A DNA stretch of 64,000 nucleotides from Monosporascus cannonballus (taxonomy: Eukaryota > Ascomycota > Sordariomycetes > Xylariales). Location: contig QJNS01000022.1 of assembly GCA_004154925.1 (NCBI GenBank), positions 248,001 to 312,000 on the forward strand, written 5' to 3'. Under the pieces are notes generated by a model. It saw only the letters and a program-made list of their open reading frames with translations, searched no databases and was not told the DNA's origin. Both the position numbers and the translations under genes were made by a program. Positions 1 to 13,600 of the stretch are shown in pieces; positions within the stretch are counted from its first letter, which is position 1; the number at the start of each line of letters is the position of its first letter.

Positions 1-3000
1 CGGCTCGGACTGATCTTAAACCAAACCGCAGGAAAATAAATTAATCTAGGTTTAATAAGTTAAGTAAGGCTACGAATATTAAGGTTCTAAGTACGTCAAA
101 ATTTAAGAAAATATTGAAAAAGCTATACGGCGATATTGTATCTTATATTCCCATATTCCGTCCTAGTTGAAAAGTTAACTTTGATTGATTAATACTTATT
201 GCCTTACATAATTAAGAAAAAAGTTACCCTTAAAATGATTTTAAAATATTACCAGATTTCAAAAATAATCCGGACCTATGGCATAATACCGTAATTGCAT
301 TATTTTTAAAGATTATTATACTTATCGCCGACGAAAAATACCTCCGATCCAAAAAAAATTATTATACTAATATATGCATTTTCGCGTAGGGCCATAAAAA
401 ATTAACTGGTATGTATTTTCGAAGCCAGTTATTTGATTACGTCAGGATGTTATACGGCATTAAATGAAAAAATAAAAGTTGATATCCGTATTTCGAATTT
501 TAATTATGTTTGGACGATAACTTACAATATTATTCGTATTAATAAAACTAAGAGATATGGGCATTAGGTTAGCCTTTTATATATCCGATCAAAACGTATT
601 TTTATAGTTTTCGACAGTACCTCTTTAAATAATCGAATTAAAAAGATGCTAAGATTATACCGGTAAAAATAAAAATAAGCTAGCTTTAATAATTTACCTG
701 TACGTATTAGCAAAGTTAAAATTTTTAAATAACATTTTGGCTGGACATATAGTATTCAAGTAGCTTATTTATTTTATGTTATTATACGGAAACCTGGTTT
801 ATAAGCAACTAAAAAGCCGATTTTAAATAAGAAATAATAACTGGTCGAAAATATAGAAAAGGAATTAAGGCGTACCTGGGTTTATATAACAGAAATTAAA
901 ATAAAAACGTACTTAAAGGATTTTGGCCTAGTAAACATCTGTTATTTATTTTTAAAAACTTTTCGGATTTTTTTTTATTTTCCGATTAGGATATTTGTAT
1001 ACCTTGTCAATCACGAAGCGGTCCAGAATTAATGCGTAAATTATATAGTAATATCAAAGCTGAATATATATTTCGCTCGTTTATTAATAATTAGCGTACT
1101 CAAGTTATATTAGCAGGAACTTATAAAACCCCGTATCAATAGGTAGAAGATATATATCAGATTACTAGGAAACGATCAGAACCTTATTTTATGCTACGAT
1201 GGCCGGTCTGAAAAAAGTATAAGGCGTCGATTAACGATTAACAATCGAAAATAAAGTATAAAAGGACAAGGGAAAAGCTTGTGAATTAAAAGATAAGATT
1301 GGAATTTTGAATTAAAAATGTTAGAAGATGTATTACGTCGAAAGAAAAAGGATTAATTAGTAGGGATATAAGTATAATATGCTTATTATAGCTTTAGGTT
1401 ATCGTTATTTTTTACGATAAAACGAGGACGTTTTCTATCATAAAAAAGAAGGTTTGAAGTAAGGCGGGATATTACGCCTATAATTCGGTTTGGCTTATTA
1501 GAAAGCCCTAGTTTCGTATATATATTAAGGAGTTCTTTTTTGCCATAGGTTTAACTCCTAGGTATTACCTACGACTATCATTATTTAATATATTTTCTGC
1601 TATTTCAGTTTTCGTGATTTGATACTATCAATACCATCGGATTAAATTCTTTATTTTGATAACCCCTTTCCGTATAGTGATATAGCTTGTTTATCCGCAT
1701 TGATTAAGACCAATTCTCCCCCTTACCCCTATTTAGTATATAAGAGTTTTATAAATTTAATTTAATTTTGGTTAATTAATTACCAATATTTCGTAAGAAA
1801 CTAGTACATTAACATTTATAGCTATATTTCTATCATACTTGTTAATTATTCTAAGCATAATATAATTACATTTATTCAACAAATAAATACTTGTTTTTTA
1901 TTATTTTATTACTATTTTTTTAGGAATTATCGGAATAATATTACATTATATACAACGTTATTATAATATGTTATATGGTATAAACGTAGCCCTTTTATAC
2001 AGTTAAAGCTTTAAAGCAATATATTTATTTTTAAAGAACCTTAAATTAGAACGCAAATATTATTTATGTAGATTCCGTCATTATGAATGGTAAATGTATA
2101 GTTAAAATATCTATGAATTAAAATAAACATATATAGTTTATTTTTTAATTTTAAAGCAAGACAAATTCTTAGAAATAACAGAAAACACTTTTTATATCAA
2201 ATAAGTATTTAATTAAAAAGTTCATCAATATTTCATTTATAGGCTTCAAGAATTATTTCTTTTTTAGTTAATTCAGCCTTTTTTATTCTTTTCAATAATT
2301 AATGTATTTTTATATAAACGATTGTAACTGTGTTAAAACGAAACGTTTTAAAGTTTTACTAAAAGATATATAATAATATTACAATAATCAGTAATACAGA
2401 TATATATAAGTTTTATAACAGTTAGGTTAAATATTTAATTCGTTACGTTGTTTTTTATTATTATTCCGGTTTATAAATTCATGTTTTCTATTACTTTCAT
2501 TCAACTTTCGCTTTAAAATATCTTTCTCTTAGCATTGGTTATTAAATTAAGCTTTTCTTCTAATTAGAATTGTTTAAATTAATAAAATTTACAAAACTCT
2601 CGTAAAAGATAGAAAATGTAACTTTAAAACATTTTAGCAGTTATTAATAAATTATATAGTAATAATATAGAAAATTAACAATTATCCATTAATAATCAAT
2701 TAACTCGTTATTTATTCTATTTTCTTTACGATTTAGAAAATAATTATCAAATCCTTTATAATAATACTTCATACTATATATAAACCTTTAATTTATACAG
2801 TCGTTATTTTAAGATTAAAATCTTTTATTGTTTTACGATATATTCGGTTAATTATTTTGTTAATTCCAAAATTCATTTTAATTATATACAATATTTTCAT
2901 TTCGTTTTAGCTAATAACTTTTTATTATATGTCTTGCGTAATTTAATAAATTTAACGTATTCAATTCGTTAGTTTTTCCTTTAAAAAGCCAATATTTTTG

Positions 3001-3639
3001 ATTACTAGAAATATCGATTTTAAGACTTATTGCGTAGAATTATTATCTTCTTTGCTGAACCTTTTTATACTTATAAAATTTATAAATATTCGTCGTAAAA
3101 TTCTAAATATGAACTTATTTGCGTTTTGTAATTATTTTCGAGATCTTAATCGATTCGCTTATCTCATTAACATCTTCAAATTATAAAATGTTTTCGATTA
3201 ATAATATGTTATTACGTATTTAATATTAAAGTTGCTTTTCGGATATGAAGTTATACTGAGTTGTATTAATTTAATAAGTTATGAAAACAATTAATTAATG
3301 TCGATATAATTCCATCTATTAAAGGTATATACTTTATCTTAAGTTCGCCTTTAGAACAGTTTTATTTTTTAAGTTCTTTATAAATAAGACTAAATGTTAA
3401 CGATATGCTTCTTATTACGAATTTCTTAAAAATATATCGTTGTTGTTAATATATAACTTATATCTTTTTAATAATAATTCATTAATTCATATATAAATAC
3501 TTAAAGTTTTTAATGGTTAAATATAGAACATATTAATTACGTTATTATATTCTGTTAATTACGTATTGTTTCGTAAAGGCATAACGTTTATTTACTCTAG
3601 CAACGATGTATATATATACTTCGATTAAATGGTAGTCTT
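1..3639. other. AT-rich RIP-like block, unclassified
   Basis: Very AT-rich sequence with no credible intact gene. On the + strand around 540-1200 there are stretches that read as degraded coding sequence interrupted by in-frame TAA codons, as expected for a RIP-mutated repeat, but I could not match them to a transposon family. No LTR of the types seen elsewhere in the window was found here. Confidence 0.6.
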
Positions 3640-3870
3640 TCCCTATGTGGTGTGCTAAAGCACATCTGGCTAGGTGATAATTTCCGTTATATTTAGTAAA
3701 CCTTTTTTCTTTTTAATTTTTATTACGTATCTATTACGAGAACAGGGGTCCTCGTTTCTAAGAGACTCTCTTTAAAGCCTAGCGGTGATACGCAACGGCT
3801 AAACCTCGGCCAAGAGCTCTTAGCTCTTCTAAGTGATCTAAATAATGTAGATAAGCTGATCAGATCATAT
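3640..3870. other. Less-mutated patch in AT-rich block
   Basis: A patch clearly richer in G and C than its surroundings. It contains a short motif with an internal palindrome (TGTGCTAAAGCACA) followed by TCTGGCTAGG. A closely similar string occurs near 5,873-5,900. It may be the end of a short repeat or a scrap of original host DNA. No coding potential is visible. Confidence 0.35.
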
Positions 3871-5780
3871 AAATAACATAAATCAACAACACTTTTACGT
3901 AGAAAAAAGAGAATATATAATAAATAAATTTTTCATATAAATAGTACCTATATAGTTGCACTCCATAGTTATTAATCTAAGGCTTTAATCAGGGACATCA
4001 TTTTTTTAATTAAGAGAAAAGTCCGTAGATCTCTTAAACGAACAAACCCATAAATTCTTTCTCGTTTTATAGTTATGTGCAAAACAAGACCCTTTTCGGA
4101 TACTGCCTATATTTCGAGGTAGGTGAATAACAAATTCGTTATCGTATCGTACGCGTACAAATCTTCGATTGTTTTCTAAATTTCATTATACGTTTCCGTT
4201 ATATTTTTTAATGTTGAATCTGTAAAAAGCTTTTCAAAAATTATTAATATTAATATATCGATGAACCATTTTTTCGAAAGTAATTCTTTTAGAGCCATTC
4301 CATTTCGCCGCATTTTAAGCATCATTTTTCTGTTTATTATCAACACTCGCTCTAACAAGTTATAGTCACCGCGCTGATTTCTATACTTTTCTTTTTAATA
4401 ATATCGTCTATGAATCAAAATTAATAAAGCTCGAATCTACTAAAGCAAAAGCGGTTAAAATAAAGGTTTAAAACGACGAAAGAATTATGAAACCTGAATT
4501 TAAATATTAAGGTATTTTTTTCGCAATCTTGCTACTTTGTTTATTTTAATATTACAGCTCGAAATTAATAGAATCATTTTAGCATTCTTCGGAGTTTTGA
4601 TTTTTTATTCAGTAAAAAATATTTTCGAAATAGAAATATATAGGGACACGGTTTAGATATTATATTAACATAATCTAATCAAAGGTTGATCAGTGTTTTT
4701 ATTTTGCTATTCGCTGTTTTATAGTAACAGCGATATAATTTTAAAAATTTCGGCGTATATATTTTATTCAAAGTGTTACATATGTAATAAAGATCTTAAT
4801 TTTTAATCAAAAAAATAAACCACGTTCTAAATATAAAATAGCTTTGCACAATCATTGTCGATTACTTTGCGGTTAACTGATAATTTCATTTTCATTTTAA
4901 ACGTTTAAGCGCTGCGAATTTTGCGGCTTTGTAACTTAATAACTTTTTGTCAAATTGAACAATACGAATTTTCGATTTTTATAGTAAATTGATCATGTAA
5001 AAATAACGAAGATATAATACCGGGGTATTTGTTACGACATCAAACCGTTTATATCGCTTTTTTCTTGATATAAAAAGGGGTGCATATATTAAAATTAAAA
5101 ATACGGGTCATAATATACTTATTAAGAAACTTTAAAAAATAGCTAAAAAGATGCGCAGGAATAGTAACTTATATATACAGTAGTAACGAGCTTAGCTTTA
5201 CGCTAATTTGACTATTATAGTCTTTAGCTCGTAATATCCAGCTATAAAAACGGAATAAAATTAAATTCGAAGCAATAGTTAGTTAATTGTTTACAGTTTA
5301 ACGGACAACAGCGTGAATAATAAAATAATAAAAGTTTTCGCAATTGAATAAAATATTTAATACAATCATATTATAAAATTAAAATTTCAATAAAACCCAG
5401 CAAAATTCCGATTTTATACACTTGATATATTGAAGCAAAATATCGAAAAATATTAATTACGAATGCACTAAATAAATTAGTTCTAAGAAACGTAGTCAAA
5501 TATACACTTATATATTCCGTTTTTATAATACAGCAACTATTCCCTTATTTATTATAATAATAACATTTATAATACATAATTTTTTGAAAAGCTCTAATAA
5601 TAGTTCTTTATAGAATAACCGAAGTATTAATATTGGCGATATTTATAAATATTTCTTTGCAAAATATATAATCATTGTTCATATACTATATATAGTATAT
5701 TAAAAAATTACAGTTTTAATATATTAAAAATTAAAAGGTCATTTTCTTTATAAATAATATTTATTATCATTTTTAATTAA
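3871..5780. other. AT-rich block, unclassified
   Basis: AT-rich sequence with no intact reading frame, LTR or terminal inverted repeat that I can recognise. Open frames here are short and look like chance. Confidence 0.5.
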
Positions 5781-6132
5781 TTTAATTATATTCCCTTCTA
5801 TCACGCCCGCCTCTTTTGGATAACTAATTTATAAAACATATATTTCAATTGAATGATAACGTTTCCGTATTTGATGTGCTATAGCACACCTAGCTAGCCG
5901 ACTGATGTGCCCACTTGGGGGCAGTTCGTAAACTTTCAGCATACTGTGAGACCCTGACATCACACACAGAAGCATATAACTGAAGAAGAAGTGTATTAAA
6001 GGTTGTCTGACCTCTAAAAGATCTTCTATAAAAGGTGAAGGTGGTGAACCCTCCTTAAATACAGATAAAAACAAAGATAGCCAAGGGATAAGAATACCGG
6101 AGTGGCCGAAACTATTTTCACTAGTCGATTAG
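5781..6132. other. Non-repetitive host DNA flanking Gypsy A
   Basis: Composition is near normal, so this is probably host DNA or a short unmutated insertion. It carries the second copy of the palindromic motif seen at 3,656-3,675. It ends at 6,132 with ATTAG directly against the LTR of Gypsy A. Read in the element's direction this is CTAAT, the presumed target-site duplication whose partner CTAAC lies at 25,519-25,523. Confidence 0.45.
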
Positions 6133-6554
6133 TATGACGGCTAAACAGTTTAACCAACTATTAAACCAAAGTTGTACGGGTTTATATTGGCAGGAATATC
6201 GTGGGAGTCTGAGCAATAAATACTGTAACGTATTACGTCTAGTAATACCAAGGACGTCTTAAGTAACGAAGTTATATTGCAAATGAATATTATCTAAATT
6301 ATGGAAATAATAAGCGTATATATCTTTTTCTGGATCCCGTTAAATCTTTTAAATTATTTCGAATCAATATCGGATAATTATATAAATTCTGTTAGTTCTT
6401 TAAAATTATTTCGAATCTATATCGGATCACTCGATAGATCTCGTTAAATCTTTTAGATTACTTCGGATCTATGTTACGTAATTTTGACCCACTTAGCTCC
6501 TATTTTTGTTATTTCGCGACCGTTTTCGAGACCCCTCTTAGTTAGATTATAATA
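6133..6554 (-). repeat. 3' LTR of Gypsy element A
   Basis: A 422-bp LTR. Its inner end retains repeated GATCTCGTTAGATCC-like units and a recognisable terminus around TTATAATA (from an original ending in TAACA on this strand). It aligns along its length, in opposite orientation, with the LTR at 25,524-25,946, which is 423 bp. C/T and G/A differences dominate. The element's coding direction is the - strand. Confidence 0.85.
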
Positions 6555-9490
6555 GGATCTCTCTTTTCCCTAAATGTTGCTTTTAAGATTTTTTCCAGTA
6601 AATTCTTTTTTATCTGCTAATATATCCCGGCGAATTATTAAAAATCGCAAACGTATTAATTAAAAAGAAAAACGTAAAACCTTAGTTTATTTTGTTTTTA
6701 ACTCTGGTTTTGAAATTATACTTTATATATTTTATTTCCGTACTAGGAAGTTATGCATTATATGGGAAATTTTGACGCGTTATTAATAATATATCTTCAA
6801 AAAACGATATTTCGGTAATTCCAGTATTTCTTTTTTCGCCTTAAATAATATTAATAAAAAAATACAACATTTAAAAACAGAAAGGTTTTCCGTTCGTTAA
6901 TACCTACCTAATATTCGTTAGAAATTATTAAAAGTATTTCGTCGTTTAAATCAGATATTATTTCGTTTAAATCGTTTTTATAGTTGACAGAATTTTCTTT
7001 GCAAAAAAGGTATAAAAATCATTAATCGAGATTTTCAGTTTTTAGGTAAACTAAAAAAAACAAAAAAGGCCGATTATTTAAAGGCGGAACGTAACCGTTT
7101 GGAAACTGAGTTTCGTACCGTTTTTTCCGAATGATTTTATTTTTCGGACCTTATTATAAACTTAAATTAGGACGCGATTATTTTTGGCGATTTCGTCGTT
7201 ATTAGTAAAAGTTATTTAATAAACGATAGGCGCTAATAAGACTTTTGGCGGGTTTCTAGGTATTTTTGAAATCCGGGACTTTTTCCATTTTATCAAGTAT
7301 TAGGTGAATCTATTTTTTTCGTATATCGAATATTTCTTTTACTTCGTAACTTGTTTTGTTTTTTACCTTTATATTATTTTATGGTATATTCATTTTAATC
7401 GTATTTATTATTAATTCGACTAATAAACTCAAAAGAATAAAATAGAACTTAAATTTTAAGAAGTATTTTAATTAATAATTGTTTTCTGAAATTTCTTAAC
7501 GATTTTGTACGGACAGATATATTTGAAATATTGTTTTTTGCTGGATTATTTTGTCTGAATATTCTTTATAGCGAGGTAATTTTTTTCGAAACTTGATGTT
7601 TTAAATCGTTTTTAATTATAATATTTATTTATCTGACCTCATAAAAACTTTACTTGTATTTTTATCTATTAATATAACTGTTTTAATTAATTTAGTTTAA
7701 AGATAGCCTTATCGTTAATTAAACCGTCGTCGCGTACTTTTCTGTAAGCTTCTATAATAAAATTAGAATTTACATATACTGGAGTTATCTTAATCCTTTC
7801 GTAACTGCTAGTATTATAGGCCAATTACGCAATTTATAATTTTTTAACTCAGTTATTTTAATTATAATTAATGTAATATCGTAAGTATGTTTCTACCCTT
7901 TAATTTGTTCGTTTTATTTATTGATTGATTCTAATTTGAAAGCGATAAATAACTTATAATTTATAGTAATTTATGCTATAAATATTTGCAAAAATTTAAA
8001 TGCGAATATTAATTTTCTGTTCAAAATAGTTTCTATTAATTATCCTGATATGCCAAAGATATATCTAAAGAAAATATATGCTATTTGTTCGCCATTTATG
8101 ACCTTATAATATTGTAGGTAATAGGAAAGTTTTGTAATTCGATCGGCGATTCCGAAAATGCTGTCATAATGTACTTCTGTAACGTAATCTTTTAAGATAG
8201 AAAGTTTGGTAATAAAGTTGAATATAACTTAGTACCATAGTTGTTTTGCAATTGGTATCGGTTGTAATTTTTCGTATAGCTTATATCGTCGAGCGTTTAT
8301 TTTAGTACAAATATTATATTATTATATGATTTTCTATACTTCTTATTTCATTTTAGAAAATTAATAAATCCGTTATAATCTTTTTAACGTTTTGTAAATC
8401 TCTGGATGTCTATATAGTTAATATTCGTATATTTCTCGTGCTAGGTCATCCTTGTATTCTTTTAAAACTTATAATATGCCTATTTTTTAGTTTTTTAGAA
8501 AACTATTGTTATACTGTTTGATTTTCTGATATATATCAAAAAGCATTGCCCGAATTATCGCAATTTATCGTAAACCTAAATATCTTTTTATAATAGTATC
8601 AAAGATTATATGGCTAACTTTAACCAATTTTCTTTAAGGTTTGGTCACTTACTTAAAATATCGACTTTACCATTTTCTGAACTTATTCTGTAAATAATAA
8701 CGAAATCGAAATTCGGCAACTCTTTCATGTATCTTAATTATCGTCTTGTAACTTTTCTGGTCGTAATAAAAGGGATAAAATATTGATAGTCCGTATAAAC
8801 CTTGATCTAATATAAGTTTCCTTTTGAAAATATCTAAACTTTCGAAAAGCAGTAATAATAATATAAATTGTTTATTTGAAATATCATAGTTAAACTCGGC
8901 TCGTTTTAATTTGTAGGAAAAAAATATAATAGGGTATAATTTGCCTTAATTATTTCCTTATCTAATTATTGCGCTTAACCTATAATACGAAATATCGGTT
9001 TTTATCTTAACGAAATAAATTAAAATATATATAATTAACGTTTACTCGTTAATAATTGTATTTTTGACTCTTTAAAAAGCCTTTTTTTTATTTAAAACGT
9101 CCATTTAAACTGTTTTCCTATTTTTCGTAAGATTAATTAAAGACATAATTATTTTGTTAAAGTTTCGAATAAACTACCTGTAATAATTAATCTATTCGAA
9201 AAATGACTGAATCTTTTTGACCGTCGGTAACATTTGCTATTCGAGTTAATTGCAGCGATTTTCTTTAGATTTAATCTGATATATTGTAGTACAATAATAT
9301 ATTCCAGATGTCCTATTTTTGAAGTTTAAAATTAAGTTTTTTTAATGTTAACTAGTAATCTTACATTCTATAAAAGTTAAAAATCTTATAAATGTATCTT
9401 ATATATGCTTTTTTCGTTTTCGAAAAAAATAAAAATGTCGTTAAGATAGCATATAACAAAAACGTCGAAATATTTTCGAAACATATACTT
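6555..9490 (-). mobile_element. Gypsy element A, 3' half (RT to chromodomain)
   Basis: Degraded pol of a chromodomain-type Gypsy (chromovirus-like) retrotransposon read on the - strand. From 9,490 downwards it holds the second half of the reverse transcriptase, with the YxDD box as YLND at about 9,436-9,460, then RNase H near 8.7-9.0 kb, integrase near 7.6-8.4 kb and a chromodomain remnant near 7.3 kb. The order is the same as in elements B and D. The RT starts abruptly at 9,490, directly behind a truncated pogo transposase. The missing first half is on the opposite strand at 33,797-35,672. Stops are mainly TAA, typical of RIP. Confidence 0.8.
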
Positions 9491-10560
9491 TACCATATTA
9501 TCGGTTGTTATAATAGCTTTAAACGCGTTGCAGAAACAGGCGATAAAATCTTTTTTAGCGATATAAGTAACGTACTGCTATATAAGATTTTCGATATTCA
9601 GCGACTAAGCGCGTTTTAATACGGAAAAATAAGATATGTCAAAAGGTTAAAATCGATAAATAGAATAAGTAAATATACAAAGCGTAATAATACCGTTATT
9701 CGCGTAATAATTTTCAAATTTGATCGAATAATAATTTTTGTAAGCCTCAAAAATAAAAAAACTGTTCGAACTTCTCCTATATATTTTAAGCTATTTGCCA
9801 AAATATTTAATTTATTTTAAACTTAATTTATTTCTTACCCAGCCGTTTTCACTTATATCAAATCTTTAGTCTGGTGGAAGAAGACTATTAGCGAACCAGC
9901 GAAAAAGGTAGTTTTTTCCAGAAAAGATAATAGATAGAGGTAAAGCCTAACTTTAAGAGTTAACGGATTATATTATTATAAATTATTCCTGATATCCGTA
10001 TTACGCTTATTTCAGTCTTTTACGTTTTTTAACGTTAATAATAACTATGTTTATTGCCATAAGAAATTCTATTAAAAATTTCGTTTCGTCAAAGTTGTAA
10101 ATATCCTTTTTTGCAATATTATATTTTGCGATTATAATCCGTATAAGTTCAAATTATTTCCGAAAACCTTTTAGATTTTGGTATAAAATGTTTTGGTAAT
10201 TTATCGGTCGATTTAAATGCGTTTTAATTTGTTTTGCCGTTTATTAAATTTAAATACTTAATTAACCCTAACGCTCATTGCGACGCGTTACGTAAACAGA
10301 AAATTCGCTATATTTTTAACGTATTGAAACCGGGTAGGAAACATTCGCGTATGTAAGTTAAGAACTTTTTAGATAATCGATTTCTTTTCGATTGGCGTTA
10401 CTTTTTATAATGGAGCAATAATATCGGCTCGGGCGCGTATATCGTTATATCGTGGTTTTAAGATAGAATATAGGATATCATAAATAGAACTAAGTTTCTT
10501 TTAATTAATTTTCGGGTTAATTTCTTAGCTTGAACGGCTAAGTTTATTTTCGATTATTTT
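9491..10560 (-). pseudogene. pogo-like transposase, N-terminal and DDE part
   Basis: Encoded the DDE transposase of a pogo/Fot1-type element; now full of stops. Reading the - strand and allowing TAA for original CAA or TGG, a CENP-B-type helix-turn-helix segment is visible near 10,270-10,345 (FPTRFQYV then NIANFL). The first catalytic Asp lies in YNFDET at about 10,083-10,100. This is followed by a GNREW-like block, FSGKNYL, ENGW, a degraded DGHESH block and the IITLC...LQPLDI-like block, with the third Asp kept in PFDISYFSVLK. The frame runs to ITTDNM near 9,500 and then changes into Gypsy A reverse transcriptase. RIP-type mutation and the inversion breakpoint both inactivate it. Confidence 0.8.
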
Positions 10561-10629
10561 GTAAGCTGTTCTATATCGTAATGGTTGAAAAATAAATAAT
10601 TGAAGTCGGATGATTAAATTGTTAAAAGA

Positions 10630-10674
10630 AAGTGTCCAGTCCATTTATCTATCCAGCTTACTTATGTAATACGT
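10630..10674. repeat. Terminal inverted repeat of pogo element
   Basis: Matches the reverse complement of the end at 36,317-36,361 through the blocks CATAAGT, AGCTGGA and CTGGACACTTT, differing mostly by C/T or G/A changes. A TA dinucleotide follows, the expected Tc1/mariner target duplication. Confidence 0.75.
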
Positions 10675-13600
10675 TAATATTTATTATACATTTTGGAAAA
10701 CAAAACAGAAAAAATAGTTTCGATTATTTACTTAGAAATTTATTGAAAATACGATAAAATAAAAATGTTTAATAAGGCATTATATAATTTACTAAAGGAT
10801 AATATAATTAACAAAATGAGAGCAGCAATATCAATTAAAATATATAAGACAATGTAAAAAATAAATAAAGTTGCAAAAACGATACATATAATAACTTAAC
10901 GTATGATAAAAAAATATATAAGTAAAGTTCGATAAAATTCAAAGAAGATTTTGAAAAAGATTATTTGTAAAAGATTAGGAAATACTGAAACCTAAAAGAA
11001 TTAAAAAGAATTTTCAAAAAGATTTTAAATATAACGATAACAGGTATCAACGATGTTATAATTATAAACATATAAATCGAAATACATTATTATAACAATC
11101 AATTACGTAGTTTTAAATCGAAACTATTTTATGCTTAAATTTATTAATACGTTTACATCATTATAAAAATAAAAATACAAGTGTTATATAATTATAAATA
11201 ATAAAAGGTATCTTTTCATTACAAGAATAAAAGCAATTTAACGCAAATTTAATTCATTTGAAATCTTTAAATGAAAATAATATTAAATAATTAACTTTAA
11301 TATTGTATTACATCAAGTTTACAATATAATGTTAAGAAAATTGTGTATATATTAACATCAATTTAAATCAATAAACAAAACTTAATTTAGTAAAATTTAG
11401 TATAGGTTTTATTAAAAAGATAGATTTTAAAATGTTTACTTTATAATATTCGATATAACATAAAGATTAAAATAAATATGAAAATAGAATTAATTTCTTA
11501 ATATATTTAAGAGCCTAATATTATTAAAGATCTTATATATTAAAAACGGGTAACATATTTTTTCTCTTATTAAACATATTTAAGTGATTTAATAATAATA
11601 TAAATTCATAATATTAAAACTTCAAACACTTAACGAACATACTATTGTAAGATAATAAATGCTATCAAGTTTTTAAAAATGAATTTAATAGAAAATTATT
11701 AAAATATAACGAATAAAATTATAGACTACTATTAAAAAAGGTTTTATAAATTAAATTCTACTTTATTTATTATTTTAATGGATAAAACAAATGCGTTTTA
11801 AAATATATTTGAGCAATGTATTATAATGATAATAAATCAGATTTTCTAACTTATTTATACCAGATTTTAAATCTTTTATATATTGAGAAAATAATAAATT
11901 TCACTTTATAATTAATTAAATATAACTCAGCGTTATTATTAATACGAATCACATATACATTCTTTTATTTATTAATAGAAAAAACCGAATTTACGAAATT
12001 ATATAATTTACAATATGGGATTTCAAAAATATATATAATTATTAAAAGAACTTTAAAAAAAATTAATAAAGAAAATAATACTGGAAACAAGAGAGATATT
12101 TCTTAAAAATTTAATTATAATGATTTAATTTACGAAAGTATTAGTAGTTCAAAAACGGATAATGTATTATATATTACTAATATATTTCGATATTTATATT
12201 ATGTATTATTTCGAGCATATATTTAATTGTTTAAAACTTTAAAAAATATATGTAAAATATGTATATTAATATTTGAACATTTTTAGAACCATATATTAAT
12301 AATACAACACTAACAAATAATGATTTTAATAATGGAAAATAAAATATTTATTATATATAGTAATTATATATATATTAAGATAAATTTTAAACATTGATTA
12401 CAATTATTAAAATAATAAACATTAACAATGAATCAAGCAGCAAATCTATTTTTTCGATTTATTAATTATTAAAAGAAATCCATCCGAAATTTTAGTAAAA
12501 TGATTATATATTTAATTAAATTTAAATCAAAAGCGTATAGAAATATTCTAAGTAAAGAAATACATTAAAGATTAAATGTATAACTATTAACGAGCTAATA
12601 TTTGTTATATAAAGATATATATATTGCATTAGATTAAAAGTCCGTATTTTAAATTATGTTTTATACATAATAATCAAATACTAAAAGAATTAAGACAAAT
12701 TATATTTAATTATATAGTTGCGTATAAAATGGGAAAAAAAGAAGTTAATTATGTTATTTTAAATAAATAATTTAATCTTATTACTATGGTTTTTCTAAGA
12801 TTTCCTTATCTTAAATTAAAGTTCATACAGATTATTAGAATTGCATTTAAATATATTACGATCAAAACGTTTTCGAAACTATAATTACAATATATTTAAA
12901 AATAGAATAATTAGTATTTTAAGTAAATAATTAAAGTCTTAAAAAACGGTTCTAATATTATTTACATTATTTTCGATATTGTATTTTAAAAATATGTACT
13001 TTTGTATTAAATTATAATATATCGGATTATATTATAAGGTATATATTAAACAAATTGAAAATTTAACAATAGTTTATTAAAGACCAAATACTACAATATT
13101 TAGAAATGATAGAATATAGTAAGTAACTTTTTTAATGACTATATATATATAATAAATATATAAATATATGAAATTTTAGAAAACTTTCAAATAATTTGAA
13201 AATATTTATTTACTATTATCCATGATACTATATGGATTTAAAAAAAATATGATAATAATGTACTTATTATAATAAACGGAAATCGTACAAATATAACAAT
13301 TATAGAAAACTATTATCATAATTAATTTTAAAACAATTATGGACTTTAGTAATTAACACATTTACTATTAAATTTCTTTTATGAAAATCATATAACAAAG
13401 ATATATTACGAAAATATTTTCCCAATTATTAATCTATTTTCCTAATTATTATTATATTTACAAAATAGTGTTATTTTGCAATTTAAAAATATTTTATAAA
13501 GATGAAATAGATTATATTTAAATTTTACAAAAACAATTTTGAAATATATAGATTTTTATACGAAACTATTTTCTATAAACAATTACGTCCATTTTTAAAG

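Larger units (their letters stand above)
9491..10674 (-). mobile_element. pogo/Fot1-like transposon, 5' half
   Basis: The left half of a Tc1/mariner-superfamily pogo element, read on the - strand. It starts at a terminal inverted repeat at about 10,630-10,674, flanked by TA, and stops at about 9,490 where Gypsy A reverse transcriptase begins in the same direction. The other half, with the matching terminal repeat, is at 35,673-36,361. The two halves together give about 1,873 bp, close to the roughly 1.9 kb of Fot1-type elements. Confidence 0.8.

Noticed and set aside
540..1300. Possible tyrosine-recombinase or other transposase in the first kilobase
   Set aside because: A degraded coding-like frame is visible, but no catalytic motif could be identified, so no family is assigned.
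5829..6074. 81-codon open frame on the - strand
   Set aside because: No domain, no splice or start context, and it runs through the palindromic motif. More likely chance in a short unmutated patch.
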